Below are positions 1 through 9,156 of a stretch of DNA of 64,000 bases, one piece after another. Source of the DNA: Echinicola shivajiensis (lineage in GTDB: Bacteria; Bacteroidota; Bacteroidia; Cytophagales; Cyclobacteriaceae). Location of the stretch: the NCBI RefSeq assembly GCF_018642165.1, contig NZ_JAHHZM010000001.1:434001-498000 (forward strand). The letters run 5' to 3'. The position numbers were made by a program, and so were the translations under genes. The notes under the pieces were generated by a model. That model was given only the letters and a program-made list of their open reading frames with translations, ran no database searches and was not told the DNA's origin. Each line of letters begins with the position of its first letter. The first letter of the stretch is position 1.

Positions 1-757
1 GATTCCTGTTACGAACACTGTCCATGATTACTTCACGTTGCCACATTAACTCCTGTTCCAGTTTGGAATAATCAAAATTCACCTTTTGGTCGATTGGTCG
101 ATTAAGTAATTGGTTAAATTTCACCTGCTCCAATTCCAATTCATCTTCATAGCCTTCAATCAAAGTAGCAACTTCCTTGGACCTTGATTGAATCCGCAGC
201 ACGTCCGTCATTTTATCCTTCACTCCCGGAACACCTCCTTTGAACCTATTGAGGGCCAATCGTTCCATGGTCTCCAATAACTCCAAATTTTCTTCTGCTA
301 TCATCCGGTGATGGGACCACAAATAGACTTGATAATAGGATTGTTTTACCTGATTATACAAGTCATACTTGGCCCTTTCAAACTCCAGGTAATTGGCTTG
401 AGCCAATAAGCTGGCTTCATCCTTTTGGCTCTGAAATGTCCCAAACCAAGGGAACCGCTGCATTAAGGAAACATTCATTTTCTGGTCTCCCATCAACGTA
501 GCCATATCCTTAAGGAAAAAGCCAAAACTTAATTCAGGATTTGGAAGCTGCCCCAACTGTGGCACCTTTTCCAAGCTTGACATATAAAAGGCGTATTTAG
601 CTTTCAAACCCGGATTGTTTTCCCCTGCCTCCACCAGATAATCCTCCAGACTTTGAGCCATGGAAGAATTTAACAGCAAAGCCATCACGAAAAACAGCCC
701 CAATTTGCGCTTATCCAAACCAAAATACTCCTTAACTATTATTCTAATGCCTTTCAT
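1..757 (-). CDS. TolC-family outer membrane efflux protein (C-terminal part beyond window)
   Basis: About 252 N-terminal codons are visible; the frame runs open off the left edge. The protein starts with a basic stretch and a hydrophobic signal peptide ending near SSMAQS, followed by SLEDYLVEAGENNPGLKA, typical of the first helix of TolC/CusC outer membrane channels, then long amphipathic helices. Its ATG overlaps the stop codon of the upstream RND pump by one base (TAATG), so the two are translationally coupled. By family it would be the outer membrane exit duct of a tripartite metal efflux system. The periplasmic adaptor (CusB type) is not in the window and would be expected just to the left. 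Role inferred from sequence and context. Confidence 0.85.
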   Translation of the reverse strand, partial: MKGIRIIVKEYFGLDKRKLGLFFVMALLLNSSMAQSLEDYLVEAGENNPGLKAKYAFYMSSLEKVPQLGQLPNPELSFGFFLKDMATLMGDQKMNVSLMQRFPWFGTFQSQKDEASLLAQANYLEFERAKYDLYNQVKQSYYQVYLWSHHRMIAEENLELLETMERLALNRFKGGVPGVKDKMTDVLRIQSRSKEVATLIEGYEDELELEQVKFNQLLNRPIDQKVNFDYSKLEQELMWQREVIMDSVRNRN

Positions 758-3700
758 TATTTCTCATTTTTGGAATTGAGTTTACTCCATTTTAATTCTT
801 CCCACCAGCTGTAAAGTACTGGTACAATAAACAGGGAAATCAAAGCCACCATCATCCCCCCAAATGAAGGGATGGCCATTGGAATCATGATATCAGATCC
901 TCGTCCAGTAGAAGTGAGTACTGGCAATAAAGCCAAAAGAGTTGTGGCTGAAGTCATCAAACAAGGTCTTACCCTTCTTAATCCTGCCGAAATAACAGCC
1001 TTTCTGATCCCCTGTACTGATTCGGTTTTGCGCTTATCAAAACTTTGTTTGAGATAAGTGGCCATTACCACCCCATCATCTGTTGCAATACCAAACAGAG
1101 CTATAAAACCAACCCATACAGCCACACTTAAATTAAATTCCCGAACTTGGAAGAGCTCCCGCATGGATGTCCCCATTAGGCTGAAATCCAAAAACCAAGG
1201 TTGTCCATAAAGCCATAACATGATGAAACCACCAGAAAATGCCATGGCAATGGCAGAAAAGATAAAGCTGGTCACTGCTACGGAGCGAAACTGGAAATAA
1301 AGAATCAGAAATATCACGATAAGACAAATAGGGATCACCAATGACAATCTTTTCTCTGCCCTTACTTGGTTTTCGTATGAGCCTGAGAATTTATAGCTCA
1401 CACCTGCGGGAACTTTTAATTCCCCACTATCTATCTTATGCTTGAGGTATTGCTGGGCATTCTCAACGACTGTAACCTCCGCTACTCCATCTTGCTTATC
1501 CAGTAAGACATAACCTACCAAAAATGAGTCTTCACTCTTAATCACTTTTGGACCAGGTCTGTATTCCAATTTGGCCATTTCACCAATAGGCACCTGTTGT
1601 CCATCAGAAGTACTTACCAAAAGCTGTTCAATTGCTTCAGGATTATTCCTATACTCTCTTGCATACCTTGCCCTGATACCAAACCTTTCCCTTCCTTCGA
1701 CTGTCGAAGTTAATTTCACTCCACCCAGAGCTCCTTTGATAGTTTCCTGAACATCCGCCACATTCAGGCCGTACCTGGCAATAGCCTGCCTATCCAAATC
1801 CAACTCCAAATAAGGCTTACCCAAGGTCCTGTCAGCAAACACTGAGGCAGGCTTTACACCAGGCACCTCTTTTAGATAATGTTCAATTTCTAAACTAAAC
1901 TCTTCAATAGTCCTCAAATCAGGACCATATACTTTTAATCCAATTGGCGCCCTCATACCCGTTTGAAGCATCAGCAACCTGGTTTCTATCGGCTGAAGTT
2001 TAGGAGCAGCAGTCACCCCAGGGAGATTGGCCACTGCAGCAATTTCATTCCAGATATCATCAGGAGATTTAATATGGTCCCTCCATTGACGAAAGTATTC
2101 CCCATTTTCATCCTCAATAAGCTCTCCGTCTTCGTTTCTGAGAAATCCCCCCTCATCATCAACGGCAAACCTTATTTTCCTGCCATTTTCATCTGATTTA
2201 AACTCAGGCTTATATAAAATAACATTCTCGAACATGGACATTGGAGCAGGGTCCAAGGGTGTATCCGCACGACCTGCTTTTCCTACCACCGAGGATACTT
2301 CTGGAATAGTATTGACCAATAAGTCCAACTGCTGAACGATCTTCTGGTTGGCCTCTACACCTGAATGTGGCATAGAAGTAGGCATTAGCAAAAATGCCCC
2401 TTCATCCAATGCAGGCATAAACTCTTCTCCCATTCCAGGAAAAGTATGGGCCATGCTACTGTAAATGGAAGTAGTACGAATATTCCATCCCAATTTGTCA
2501 AATCCTTTAGCTATTCCTCCAAAGAAACTGGCAAAGCCCACCCAAATATTGAGTCCTAAAAACACCATCAAAAGAGGAAGAACAAGGAACTTTACTTTAT
2601 TGGCCAAGCACCATGAAAGGATGGATTCATAATACTTTATAAATAGTGAAAATATTCCCAACACTGAGCCAATGACCAAGAGCACAAAGATAAAATTGGT
2701 AAAAGCACTCACAGAAACTCCTAAAGGTGCCCAGGTGCTCGCCAATAACCATGAAACAGCCAGTACGGCTATGGAAACCAATACTGGTGTATGGATTTTT
2801 TTATATTGTTCTTGATTTCGGTATAAGAGATAATTATTGGTTCCTATCGCTATCATCACCAATGCCGGTAAGGTAAACCAATAAATACAGATAAGGCCTA
2901 TTAGAATCAATCCAATATTACCCCATTTTTTCCAAAATATCCCTCCGTTTTTAATCCCAAACACCCAATGTGCCAGGGCTGGCATAATCAACAAGGTAAA
3001 CAATAAGGCAGATACCAAAGCAAATGTTTTGGTGTAAGCCAATGGCCCAAACAATTTACCTTCTGCAGCCTGCAAAGTAAACACAGGAAAGAAACTTACA
3101 ATGGTTGTTGAAACTGCTGTAATGATAGCAGTGGCCACTTCGGTAGTTCCGTCATAAACGGTCTTTAATAAGCTTTGTCCCTTGGGTGCTTCATCAATAT
3201 GTTTAAGAATATTTTCATTTAAAATGATCCCTAAATCCACCATGGTTCCAATAGCAATGGCAATTCCGGAGAGTGCTACAATATTCGCATCTACTCCTAC
3301 ATATTTCATAAATATAAAACAGGTCAATACCGCCAAAGGCAAAATGGCAGATATCAATAGAGATGCCCTGAGATTATAAACCATTACCATGATCACCACA
3401 ATAGTCATCAAAATCTGTAATATAATGGCATCATTAAGGGTACCCAAAGTTTCCATAATGAGATTGGAGCGATCATAAAAGGGAACAATCGTCACCTTGG
3501 AAATTCTACCATCTTCCAGTTCCTTTTCAGGTAAACCGGTACTGATTTCCTCAATTTTCGATTTGACATTTTCTATCACGGCCATAGGGTTGTCTCCATA
3601 TCGGGCTACCACCACTCCTCCAACTGCCTCGGCTCCTGACTTGTCCAAAATGCCCTTCATCGACCGATCCGCTGGTCCAATATTTACACGCGCAATATCC

Positions 3701-4530
3701 TTGATCCTCAAAGGGACATTATCACTAACTTTTACAACTGTCTCACCTATGTCTGAAATGGTTTTCACATAGCCCAAGCCCCTGAGATAATACTCCACTT
3801 GGTTAATTTCAAGTGTGTTGGCCCCCATGTCTTGGTTGGTCTTTTTGAGAGCATCACGTACCTCCATCATAGAAACACCATATGCCTTCATCGCATTGGG
3901 ATCGAGATCCACCTGGTATTCCTTTTCCATTCCTCCTACAGATGCCACCTCAGCCACGCCATCAACACCTGCGAGGCCATAGCGCACATAAAAATCCTGA
4001 ATGGACCTTAACTCCTGCAAATCCCAGCCTCCAGCTGGTTTCCCATCTTTATCCCTTCCTTCAAGTGTATACCAATAAACCTGTCCCAAAGCAGTAGCAT
4101 CAGGCCCAAGCTTTGGTTGGACATTTTCTGGAAGCAAATTGGAAGGCAATGAGTTTAATTTCTCTAAAATCCTGGACCTGCTCCAGTAATAATCAACTTC
4201 GTCTTGAAATATGATGTAGATACTCGAGATCCCAAACATGGAAGATGATCGGATGGACTTTACTCCGGGAAGACCTAATAAAGATGTAGTCAATGGATAA
4301 GTAATCTGGTCTTCCACATCCTGAGGGGATTGTCCCATCCACTCTGTAAATACTATTTGCTGGTTTTCGCCAATATCTGGAATAGCGTCGACAGGCACAG
4401 GGTCACTGGGCAAAAAGCCTGTATCCCATTTAAATGGAATTACCACTAGTCCCCATGCAACTAATAACAGCAATAGAAGTACAGTTACCAGCTTATTTTC
4501 TAGAAAGAATTTAATGATAGCATTAAGCAT
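757..4530 (-). CDS. CusA/CzcA-family heavy-metal RND efflux pump
   Basis: Inner membrane proton-driven pump of the HME-RND family (1257 residues). Seen: N-terminal membrane helix, the paired periplasmic porter regions, the relay segment GIAIAIGTMVDLGIILNEN with the conserved Asp in the membrane, the periplasmic GMGEEFMPALDEG stretch rich in Met as in CusA, and the second-half motif FGIATDDGVVMATYL. It is about 200 residues longer than E. coli CusA: there are extra hydrophobic segments in the middle (roughly residues 520-640) and an acidic insert around residues 770-820. Context with a Cys-rich small protein upstream and a TolC-like protein downstream supports metal export, copper or silver being more likely than cobalt/zinc/cadmium; the ion itself is not proven by sequence. 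Confidence 0.93.
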   Translation of the reverse strand: MLNAIIKFFLENKLVTVLLLLLLVAWGLVVIPFKWDTGFLPSDPVPVDAIPDIGENQQIVFTEWMGQSPQDVEDQITYPLTTSLLGLPGVKSIRSSSMFGISSIYIIFQDEVDYYWSRSRILEKLNSLPSNLLPENVQPKLGPDATALGQVYWYTLEGRDKDGKPAGGWDLQELRSIQDFYVRYGLAGVDGVAEVASVGGMEKEYQVDLDPNAMKAYGVSMMEVRDALKKTNQDMGANTLEINQVEYYLRGLGYVKTISDIGETVVKVSDNVPLRIKDIARVNIGPADRSMKGILDKSGAEAVGGVVVARYGDNPMAVIENVKSKIEEISTGLPEKELEDGRISKVTIVPFYDRSNLIMETLGTLNDAIILQILMTIVVIMVMVYNLRASLLISAILPLAVLTCFIFMKYVGVDANIVALSGIAIAIGTMVDLGIILNENILKHIDEAPKGQSLLKTVYDGTTEVATAIITAVSTTIVSFFPVFTLQAAEGKLFGPLAYTKTFALVSALLFTLLIMPALAHWVFGIKNGGIFWKKWGNIGLILIGLICIYWFTLPALVMIAIGTNNYLLYRNQEQYKKIHTPVLVSIAVLAVSWLLASTWAPLGVSVSAFTNFIFVLLVIGSVLGIFSLFIKYYESILSWCLANKVKFLVLPLLMVFLGLNIWVGFASFFGGIAKGFDKLGWNIRTTSIYSSMAHTFPGMGEEFMPALDEGAFLLMPTSMPHSGVEANQKIVQQLDLLVNTIPEVSSVVGKAGRADTPLDPAPMSMFENVILYKPEFKSDENGRKIRFAVDDEGGFLRNEDGELIEDENGEYFRQWRDHIKSPDDIWNEIAAVANLPGVTAAPKLQPIETRLLMLQTGMRAPIGLKVYGPDLRTIEEFSLEIEHYLKEVPGVKPASVFADRTLGKPYLELDLDRQAIARYGLNVADVQETIKGALGGVKLTSTVEGRERFGIRARYAREYRNNPEAIEQLLVSTSDGQQVPIGEMAKLEYRPGPKVIKSEDSFLVGYVLLDKQDGVAEVTVVENAQQYLKHKIDSGELKVPAGVSYKFSGSYENQVRAEKRLSLVIPICLIVIFLILYFQFRSVAVTSFIFSAIAMAFSGGFIMLWLYGQPWFLDFSLMGTSMRELFQVREFNLSVAVWVGFIALFGIATDDGVVMATYLKQSFDKRKTESVQGIRKAVISAGLRRVRPCLMTSATTLLALLPVLTSTGRGSDIMIPMAIPSFGGMMVALISLFIVPVLYSWWEELKWSKLNSKNEK

Positions 4531-4577
4531 AGCCTAATTATTAATGCATGAAATAATCGTATAAGAAATGAAATAAA

Positions 4578-4592
4578 CTACCAGACAGGTAG
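4578..4592. promoter_or_regulatory. Short inverted repeat between the HYC_CC_PP gene and the RND pump
   Basis: CTACC-agaca-GGTAG lies in the 105-base gap upstream of the pump gene. Five-base arms with a five-base spacer could be an operator or a small hairpin in the mRNA. Nothing else supports it. Confidence 0.2.
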
Positions 4593-4635
4593 TCAAAGAA
4601 ATGTATAGCAAAGGCAAAAGGCCTTTACCAAAAGG

Positions 4636-5022
4636 CTATATCAAAAAAATCTCGTTTACAATATAAATCGGCAATCCACTGGGAGGTGCATCGTCCAAAG
4701 GAAAAGCTATTGCTTGTTCTTCCTTATACCATGACATGCACTCAATAATATCCGCCAATAAATGAGGGTATGGCAACAACACAGCGGTAATGAATTGTAC
4801 ATTTACAGTCTTAGAAGTGTTCTGCTCAGCATTCTGCAATTCTGTTTTTGGAACATCATCACAGCAACCAGGCATTTCCTCTCCTTCAGCACAACAGGTT
4901 TTTTCCTCTGCAAAAAAATTAATTGCTTCCAATTGCTCCCCACAATAATGCATAGAATAACTCAGCCCTGCATTGAAGCAGAGATAAATCATCAATAGCG
5001 ATATTTGGAATAGCTTTCGCAT
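4636..5022 (-). CDS. HYC_CC_PP family small Cys-rich protein
   Basis: About 128 residues from the chosen start MRKLFQIS; the frame is open 23 codons further upstream, but that extension lacks a signal-like start, while MRKLFQISLLMIYLCFNAGLSYS is a good signal peptide or anchor. The mature part carries the family hallmarks in order: MHYCGEQL, KTCCAEGEEMPGCCDD, and a C-terminal DDAPPSGLPIYI. This set (HYC, CC, PP) is known from Bacteroidota proteins of undefined function that sit beside metal efflux genes. Five Cys plus His suggest metal binding in the periplasm. It is first in the operon with the RND pump and TolC-like gene; a copper-sensing or chaperone role is inference. Confidence 0.75.
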   Translation of the reverse strand: MRKLFQISLLMIYLCFNAGLSYSMHYCGEQLEAINFFAEEKTCCAEGEEMPGCCDDVPKTELQNAEQNTSKTVNVQFITAVLLPYPHLLADIIECMSWYKEEQAIAFPLDDAPPSGLPIYIVNEIFLI

Positions 5023-5105
5023 GGTTTCTGTGAACAAATATAGAAAAGCTTTGTCTAGTAAAGTTATATAATTTTTGTAGATTTTAAACAAATGTCAACT
5101 GCAGC

Positions 5106-5294
5106 ATGCTGAGCAAAGAAAAATTCTTCACCTGTCCTCATTGTCTTTCGCACATTTCAATGATACTTGACTTGAGTATTAGCTCCCAAAAATACATTGA
5201 AGATTGTGAGGTTTGCTGTCAGCCAATTGAAGTAAATTTCACAATAGAGAATGGAGAAATTACAAATTTCACAACAAGCCCTATTGAACAGTGA
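5106..5294 (+). CDS. CPXCG-type cysteine-rich zinc-ribbon protein
   Basis: 62 residues. Two Cys pairs (FTCPHCL near residue 9 and EDCEVCCQPIEV near residue 34) surround the segment ISMILDLSISSQKYIEDC, which is the signature of the CPXCG family of small zinc-ribbon proteins found in Proteobacteria and Bacteroidota. Here the first knuckle reads CPHC-L rather than CPxCG. The function of the family is unknown; a structural zinc site is expected. Divergent from the metal-efflux operon, with about 80 bases between starts. Confidence 0.72.
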   Translation: MLSKEKFFTCPHCLSHISMILDLSISSQKYIEDCEVCCQPIEVNFTIENGEITNFTTSPIEQ

Positions 5295-5330
5295 AATTCA
5301 TCAACTAAAAACTACTTATTTTTAACAATC

Positions 5331-5361
5331 TTGCATTTATTATTTTTGTGATTTACTTTTG
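5331..5361 (+). promoter_or_regulatory. Bacteroidota-type promoter upstream of the 5384 gene
   Basis: TTG at 5331-5333 and TACTTTTG at 5354-5361 with a 20-base spacer fit the Bacteroidota -33/-7 consensus (TTG, TAnnTTTG). The predicted start of transcription lies about 15 bases before the ATG at 5384. Confidence 0.6.
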
Positions 5362-5383
5362 CGAATCACAAGCTATCTAACTC

Positions 5384-5905
5384 ATGATCAAAGCATTAAG
5401 CACCTCTCTATTTATCTGTCTGTTCACTTTAATTGCAAATGCCCAAACTCCAACAGGAATCCAAGAGGCTGCTGAAGATTATGCCCAGGCAAATCTAAAT
5501 GAGGACTTTGAAACTTTGGTCAATTACACTTACCCGGTAATTCTTGAAAAATCAGGGGGAAAACAGGGTATGATAAATTCTTTGGAATTGGCCTCTGATT
5601 TACTAAAAATCAGGAACATGAAGGTGGAAAGTTTTGAAATTGGAGAGGCCCAAAAATACACCCATTGCTCAGGGGAAACCCATGCTTTGGTTCCTGTCAC
5701 CACCAAAATCAAGGTTCCAGGAGGCGAAATCATCAACCATATCACGCTTATTGCGGTGTCTAAAGCATCCAGTGACCAATGGTATTTCATAGAAGCTTCC
5801 AGCTTAGAGCCCAACACCATCCATAATTATCTACCAACTTGGGACTATACCTTGGGGCTAAAATTTGATAGCTCTCATGAATTTATCGGACTTAAATCCG
5901 AATAA
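5384..5905 (+). CDS. Exported protein of unknown function
   Basis: 173 residues. It begins with a clear signal peptide (MIKALSTSLFICLFTLIANAQ, cleavage after NAQ). The mature part, starting TPTGIQEAAEDYAQANLNED, has alternating helix and strand with a central segment on which a SnoaL/NTF2-like fold is possible (ETLVNYTYPVILEKSGGKQ), but no catalytic motif is recognisable. It has its own promoter and stands alone: the next gene is convergent and ends two bases away. I do not assign a function. Confidence 0.7.
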   Translation: MIKALSTSLFICLFTLIANAQTPTGIQEAAEDYAQANLNEDFETLVNYTYPVILEKSGGKQGMINSLELASDLLKIRNMKVESFEIGEAQKYTHCSGETHALVPVTTKIKVPGGEIINHITLIAVSKASSDQWYFIEASSLEPNTIHNYLPTWDYTLGLKFDSSHEFIGLKSE

Positions 5906-5906
5906 A

Positions 5907-6779
5907 TCACTTTTTATTCTTTCGCATATTCGCCAACTGATCCCATAATTCATCAGGAACTTGCTCCAAATGGTTAAATTCCCCTGCTCCCATTAGCCAT
6001 TCTCCTCCATCAATGGTGATCACTTCCCCATTGACATAGGCCGAAAAATCTGAAACAAGGTAAGCGGCCACATTGGCCAATTCCTGGTGTTCTCCGACTC
6101 TTTTTAGCGGTATTTTTTTAGCAGGATCAAATTTATTGGCCAAATCCGCTGGCAAAAGTCGACTCCAAGCTCCTTCAGTGGGAAATGGTCCAGGAGCAAT
6201 CGCATTGGAGCGGATATTGTATTTGGCCCATTCCACCGCCAAAGATCTTGTCATTGCCAAGACACCAGCTTTTGCTGTAGCACTTGGGACCACATAAGCA
6301 GAACCTGTCCATGCATAAGTGGTAACAATATTCAAAAACACGCCTCGCTGTTTAGTCGCTATCCAGTGCTTTCCTGCAGTCATAGTCATATTGACACTTC
6401 CTTTCAGTACAATATCAATTACGGTATGAAAGGCATTGGTTGAAAGCCTTTCTGTTGGGCTGATAAAATTTCCTGCTGCATTATTGACTACCGCATCCAC
6501 TACCCCAAACTCCGCTACTGCGAGTTGAAACATTTTCTCCACTTGCTCAGTATCCCGCACATCACAGGCCAATGGAAATACTTTCCCTCCTTTCCTTTCC
6601 TGAAGTTCTTTTGCAGTTTCCTTAAGTATTTCCAGCTTCCTACTGCTAATCACCACGTTCGCTCCCAATTCCAAAAAATATTCCGCCATGGATCTCCCAA
6701 GACCTGTTCCACCACCAGTAATTAATATGGTCTTGCCCTTTAAAGCATCTTCCCTAAGCATTCCTTGATTATATTTCAT
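5907..6779 (-). CDS. SDR-family oxidoreductase, 2,4-dienoyl-CoA reductase type
   Basis: 290 residues, classical short-chain dehydrogenase fold. Visible are the NADP-binding TGGGTGLG near residue 20, the CDV motif before DTEQVEKMF, NNAAGNFISPTERLS typical of dienoyl-CoA reductases, and the active-site stretch VVPSATAKAGVLAMTRSLAVEWAKY. The position of the usual catalytic Tyr in YxxxK is Ser here (SATAK); the same is seen in the mitochondrial and peroxisomal dienoyl-CoA reductase family, which supports that class over a generic SDR. It would act in beta-oxidation of unsaturated fatty acids in the cytoplasm. The substrate is inferred. Confidence 0.85.
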   Translation of the reverse strand: MKYNQGMLREDALKGKTILITGGGTGLGRSMAEYFLELGANVVISSRKLEILKETAKELQERKGGKVFPLACDVRDTEQVEKMFQLAVAEFGVVDAVVNNAAGNFISPTERLSTNAFHTVIDIVLKGSVNMTMTAGKHWIATKQRGVFLNIVTTYAWTGSAYVVPSATAKAGVLAMTRSLAVEWAKYNIRSNAIAPGPFPTEGAWSRLLPADLANKFDPAKKIPLKRVGEHQELANVAAYLVSDFSAYVNGEVITIDGGEWLMGAGEFNHLEQVPDELWDQLANMRKNKK

Positions 6780-6869
6780 GGCTATTTTGATTTTAAGGAT
6801 TTATCCAATATACCTAAAAAACCTTTGTTATTTGAAATTCAGAAATCCATCAAAAAAAATTGGGTACAA

Positions 6870-6898
6870 AAAAAGCCGCTAATAATCAGCGGCTTTTT
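6870..6898 (-). terminator. Rho-independent terminator downstream of ahcY
   Basis: Hairpin AGCCGCT / AGCGGCT with a 7-base loop, flanked by A and T runs that extend the stem. It follows the ahcY stop on the minus strand and lies before the SDR gene. Confidence 0.75.
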
Positions 6899-6920
6899 AA
6901 ATTTTATCTCAACCCTAAGA

Positions 6921-8237
6921 TTAATACCTATAATAATCCGGCTTGAATGGACCAGCCACTTCTACGCCGATATATTTAGCTTGCTCTTCAGTCAATGTTT
7001 CCAATTCCACACCTAATTTACTCAAGTGAAGCTCAGCAACTTTTTCATCCAAGTGCTTAGGCAATACATAAACTTTGTTTTCGTAATGATCCGTATTGGT
7101 CCATAACTCCAACTGAGCCAAAGTTTGGTTGGTAAAGGAGTTTGACATCACAAATGAAGGGTGGCCAGTGGCACAGCCTAGGTTCACCAATCTACCTTCT
7201 GCTAAAAGGATGATATCATTCCCATCCACATTATAAAGATCTACCTGAGGCTTGATCTCATCCTTGGTATGGCCATAATTGGTATTCAACCACGCCACAT
7301 CGATTTCATTGTCAAAGTGACCAATATTACAAACGATGGTTTTATCCTTCATCACTTTGAAGTGCTCACCAGTGATGATATCCTTATTACCAGTAGCAGT
7401 AACTACGATATCAGCTTCAGCAGCCGCACCTATCATTTTCTTCACCTCAAAACCGTCCATAGAAGCCTGTAGCGCACAGATTGGATCGATTTCAGTAACG
7501 ATTACACGGGCACCTGCACCTCTAAGTGAAGCAGCAGAACCTTTTCCAACATCACCATATCCACCTACTACAGCTACTTTACCAGCCAACATCACATCGG
7601 TAGCTCTTCTGATGGCATCTACCAAAGATTCTTTACAACCATATTTATTGTCAAACTTAGACTTGGTTACAGAGTCATTTACGTTGATAGCAGGCATCGG
7701 AAGCGTTCCGTTCTTCATTCTTTCATAAAGCCTGTGAACACCTGTGGTAGTTTCTTCTGATAATCCCTTGATGTCAGCCACCAATTCAGGGTATTTATCC
7801 AATACCATATTGGTCAAGTCACCACCATCATCAAGAATCATATTCAATGGCTTTTGATCTTCACCAAAGAACAATGTTTGCTCTATACACCAGTCAAATT
7901 CTTCTTCAGAAAGGCCTTTCCATGCATAAACAGATATTCCTGCAGCGGCAATAGCGGCAGCGGCATGGTCTTGGGTGGAGAATATATTACAAGAAGACCA
8001 AGTCACCTCAGCACCTAATTCAACCAAGGTTTCAATCAAAACGGCTGTTTGAATGGTCATGTGAAGACAACCTGCGATTCTAGCTCCTTTTAGGGGCTTT
8101 GATGCGCCATACTCAGCTCTTAAAGCCATCAATCCTGGCATTTCAGCTTCAGCCAATTTAATTTCTTTTCGGCCCCATTCAGCCAAAGAGATGTCTTTTA
8201 CTTTATACTTGACGTATTTTGATTTAGTTTCTGACAT
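6921..8237 (-). CDS. ahcY: Adenosylhomocysteinase
   Basis: 438 residues, full length for the family. It hydrolyses S-adenosylhomocysteine to adenosine and homocysteine, removing the inhibitory product of methyltransferases in the cytoplasm. Visible are the N-terminal substrate segment [20 protein letters not shown], the NAD-binding motif [18 protein letters not shown] near residue 220, the segment [20 protein letters not shown], and the C-terminal KPDYYRY that closes the NAD site in the neighbouring subunit. Single gene with its own terminator and a -7 element upstream. Confidence 0.97.
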   Translation of the reverse strand: MSETKSKYVKYKVKDISLAEWGRKEIKLAEAEMPGLMALRAEYGASKPLKGARIAGCLHMTIQTAVLIETLVELGAEVTWSSCNIFSTQDHAAAAIAAAGISVYAWKGLSEEEFDWCIEQTLFFGEDQKPLNMILDDGGDLTNMVLDKYPELVADIKGLSEETTTGVHRLYERMKNGTLPMPAINVNDSVTKSKFDNKYGCKESLVDAIRRATDVMLAGKVAVVGGYGDVGKGSAASLRGAGARVIVTEIDPICALQASMDGFEVKKMIGAAAEADIVVTATGNKDIITGEHFKVMKDKTIVCNIGHFDNEIDVAWLNTNYGHTKDEIKPQVDLYNVDGNDIILLAEGRLVNLGCATGHPSFVMSNSFTNQTLAQLELWTNTDHYENKVYVLPKHLDEKVAELHLSKLGVELETLTEEQAKYIGVEVAGPFKPDYYRY

Positions 8238-8269
8238 GAATTTATCGTTTTGATATTAATTTCGGATCA

Positions 8270-8277
8270 CAAATTTA
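8270..8277 (-). promoter_or_regulatory. Possible -7 element of ahcY
   Basis: On the minus strand this reads TAAATTTG, matching TAnnTTTG, with about 25 bases of leader to the ahcY start. No good TTG is present at the -33 position, so it is a weak call. Confidence 0.35.
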
Positions 8278-8309
8278 CTCAATCCCATAGACTTTACATA
8301 ATTAGCTAC

Positions 8310-9068
8310 TTAGATGAATTTAACTTCTTTGAAGGCATAATGGTTTAACTCCCGGTTATTTTTCTCAACTATCAAGCGCCCCTCTGAACTTATACCGATT
8401 ATTTTTCCACTAAACCGGCCCTTTTCATCCTCATATTCCGACAAAACATTCTTTCTAAAAAGATTTCCCCAATAGTCTGAATGTAAGCTCTCTGTATCGT
8501 TCCTTTTCAACTGTAGGTATCTTTTTTCAATGGAAACTAATATACTCTCCATTATTTCCCATTTATCGAATGTCTGTCCACTTAGCTCTGCCAATGATGT
8601 GGGGCCTGGGAAAGGAAAATCCACTTGATTAATATTCAAGCCTATGCCAACAATAGATGTATCAATATTTTTTTTAGTGATGCTATTTTCTATCAAAATC
8701 CCACCTAGTTTACCTTCTTTTTCGTGTACTATATCATTGGGCCATTTCACTTTAATCCCTCCGACCAATCCACCAAGTGCATCCAAGACCGCCAAGGAGA
8801 CCACCCTGTTCAACTCAAAATGTGACATTGCGTCCAAAAAAACAGGAGATAAAACCAATGAAAAAGTCAGGTTAGCCTCAGGCTCACTAAACCACCGATT
8901 GCCCCGCTGCCCCCTGCCCTTGGTTTGTTTGTCAGTAATGATGATACTGCCTTCTTTGGCGGTACCTTCTTTGATTTTCTGTGCGGCAATGTCATTGGTA
9001 GAATGACACTCTGTCAGATAAATGATATCTTTCCCCAGAAAAACAGTATTGGCAAGGATTTTATGCAT
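8310..9068 (-). CDS. birA: Biotin--[acetyl-CoA-carboxylase] ligase (no repressor domain)
   Basis: About 252 residues from MHKILANT; an ATG nine codons further upstream falls inside an inverted repeat and adds residues the family does not have. Visible are the ligase motif KGRGQRGNRWFSEPEANLTFS, the catalytic KWPNDIVHEKEGKLGGILIE, and GIGLNINQ. It attaches biotin to the carrier subunit of acetyl-CoA carboxylase through biotinyl-AMP. The N-terminal winged helix of E. coli BirA is absent, so it is a monofunctional ligase. Divergently transcribed from rsfS. Confidence 0.93.
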   Translation of the reverse strand: MHKILANTVFLGKDIIYLTECHSTNDIAAQKIKEGTAKEGSIIITDKQTKGRGQRGNRWFSEPEANLTFSLVLSPVFLDAMSHFELNRVVSLAVLDALGGLVGGIKVKWPNDIVHEKEGKLGGILIENSITKKNIDTSIVGIGLNINQVDFPFPGPTSLAELSGQTFDKWEIMESILVSIEKRYLQLKRNDTESLHSDYWGNLFRKNVLSEYEDEKGRFSGKIIGISSEGRLIVEKNNRELNHYAFKEVKFI

Positions 9069-9090
9069 CAATTTATTAGTTATTTTGTCG

Positions 9091-9120
9091 CACAATAAAG
9101 ATATTTATCCTTTTATTGTG
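9091..9120. promoter_or_regulatory. Inverted repeat between birA and rsfS
   Basis: CACAATAAA (9091-9099) and TTTATTGTG (9112-9120), perfect 9-base arms around a 12-base spacer, in the gap between the divergent starts of birA (9068) and rsfS (9157). It may be an operator serving one or both genes. It does not match the known BirA operator, and this BirA lacks a DNA-binding domain. Confidence 0.35.
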
Positions 9121-9156
9121 GCGTTAATTATGATATTGTAAAATTACAACAAAAGT

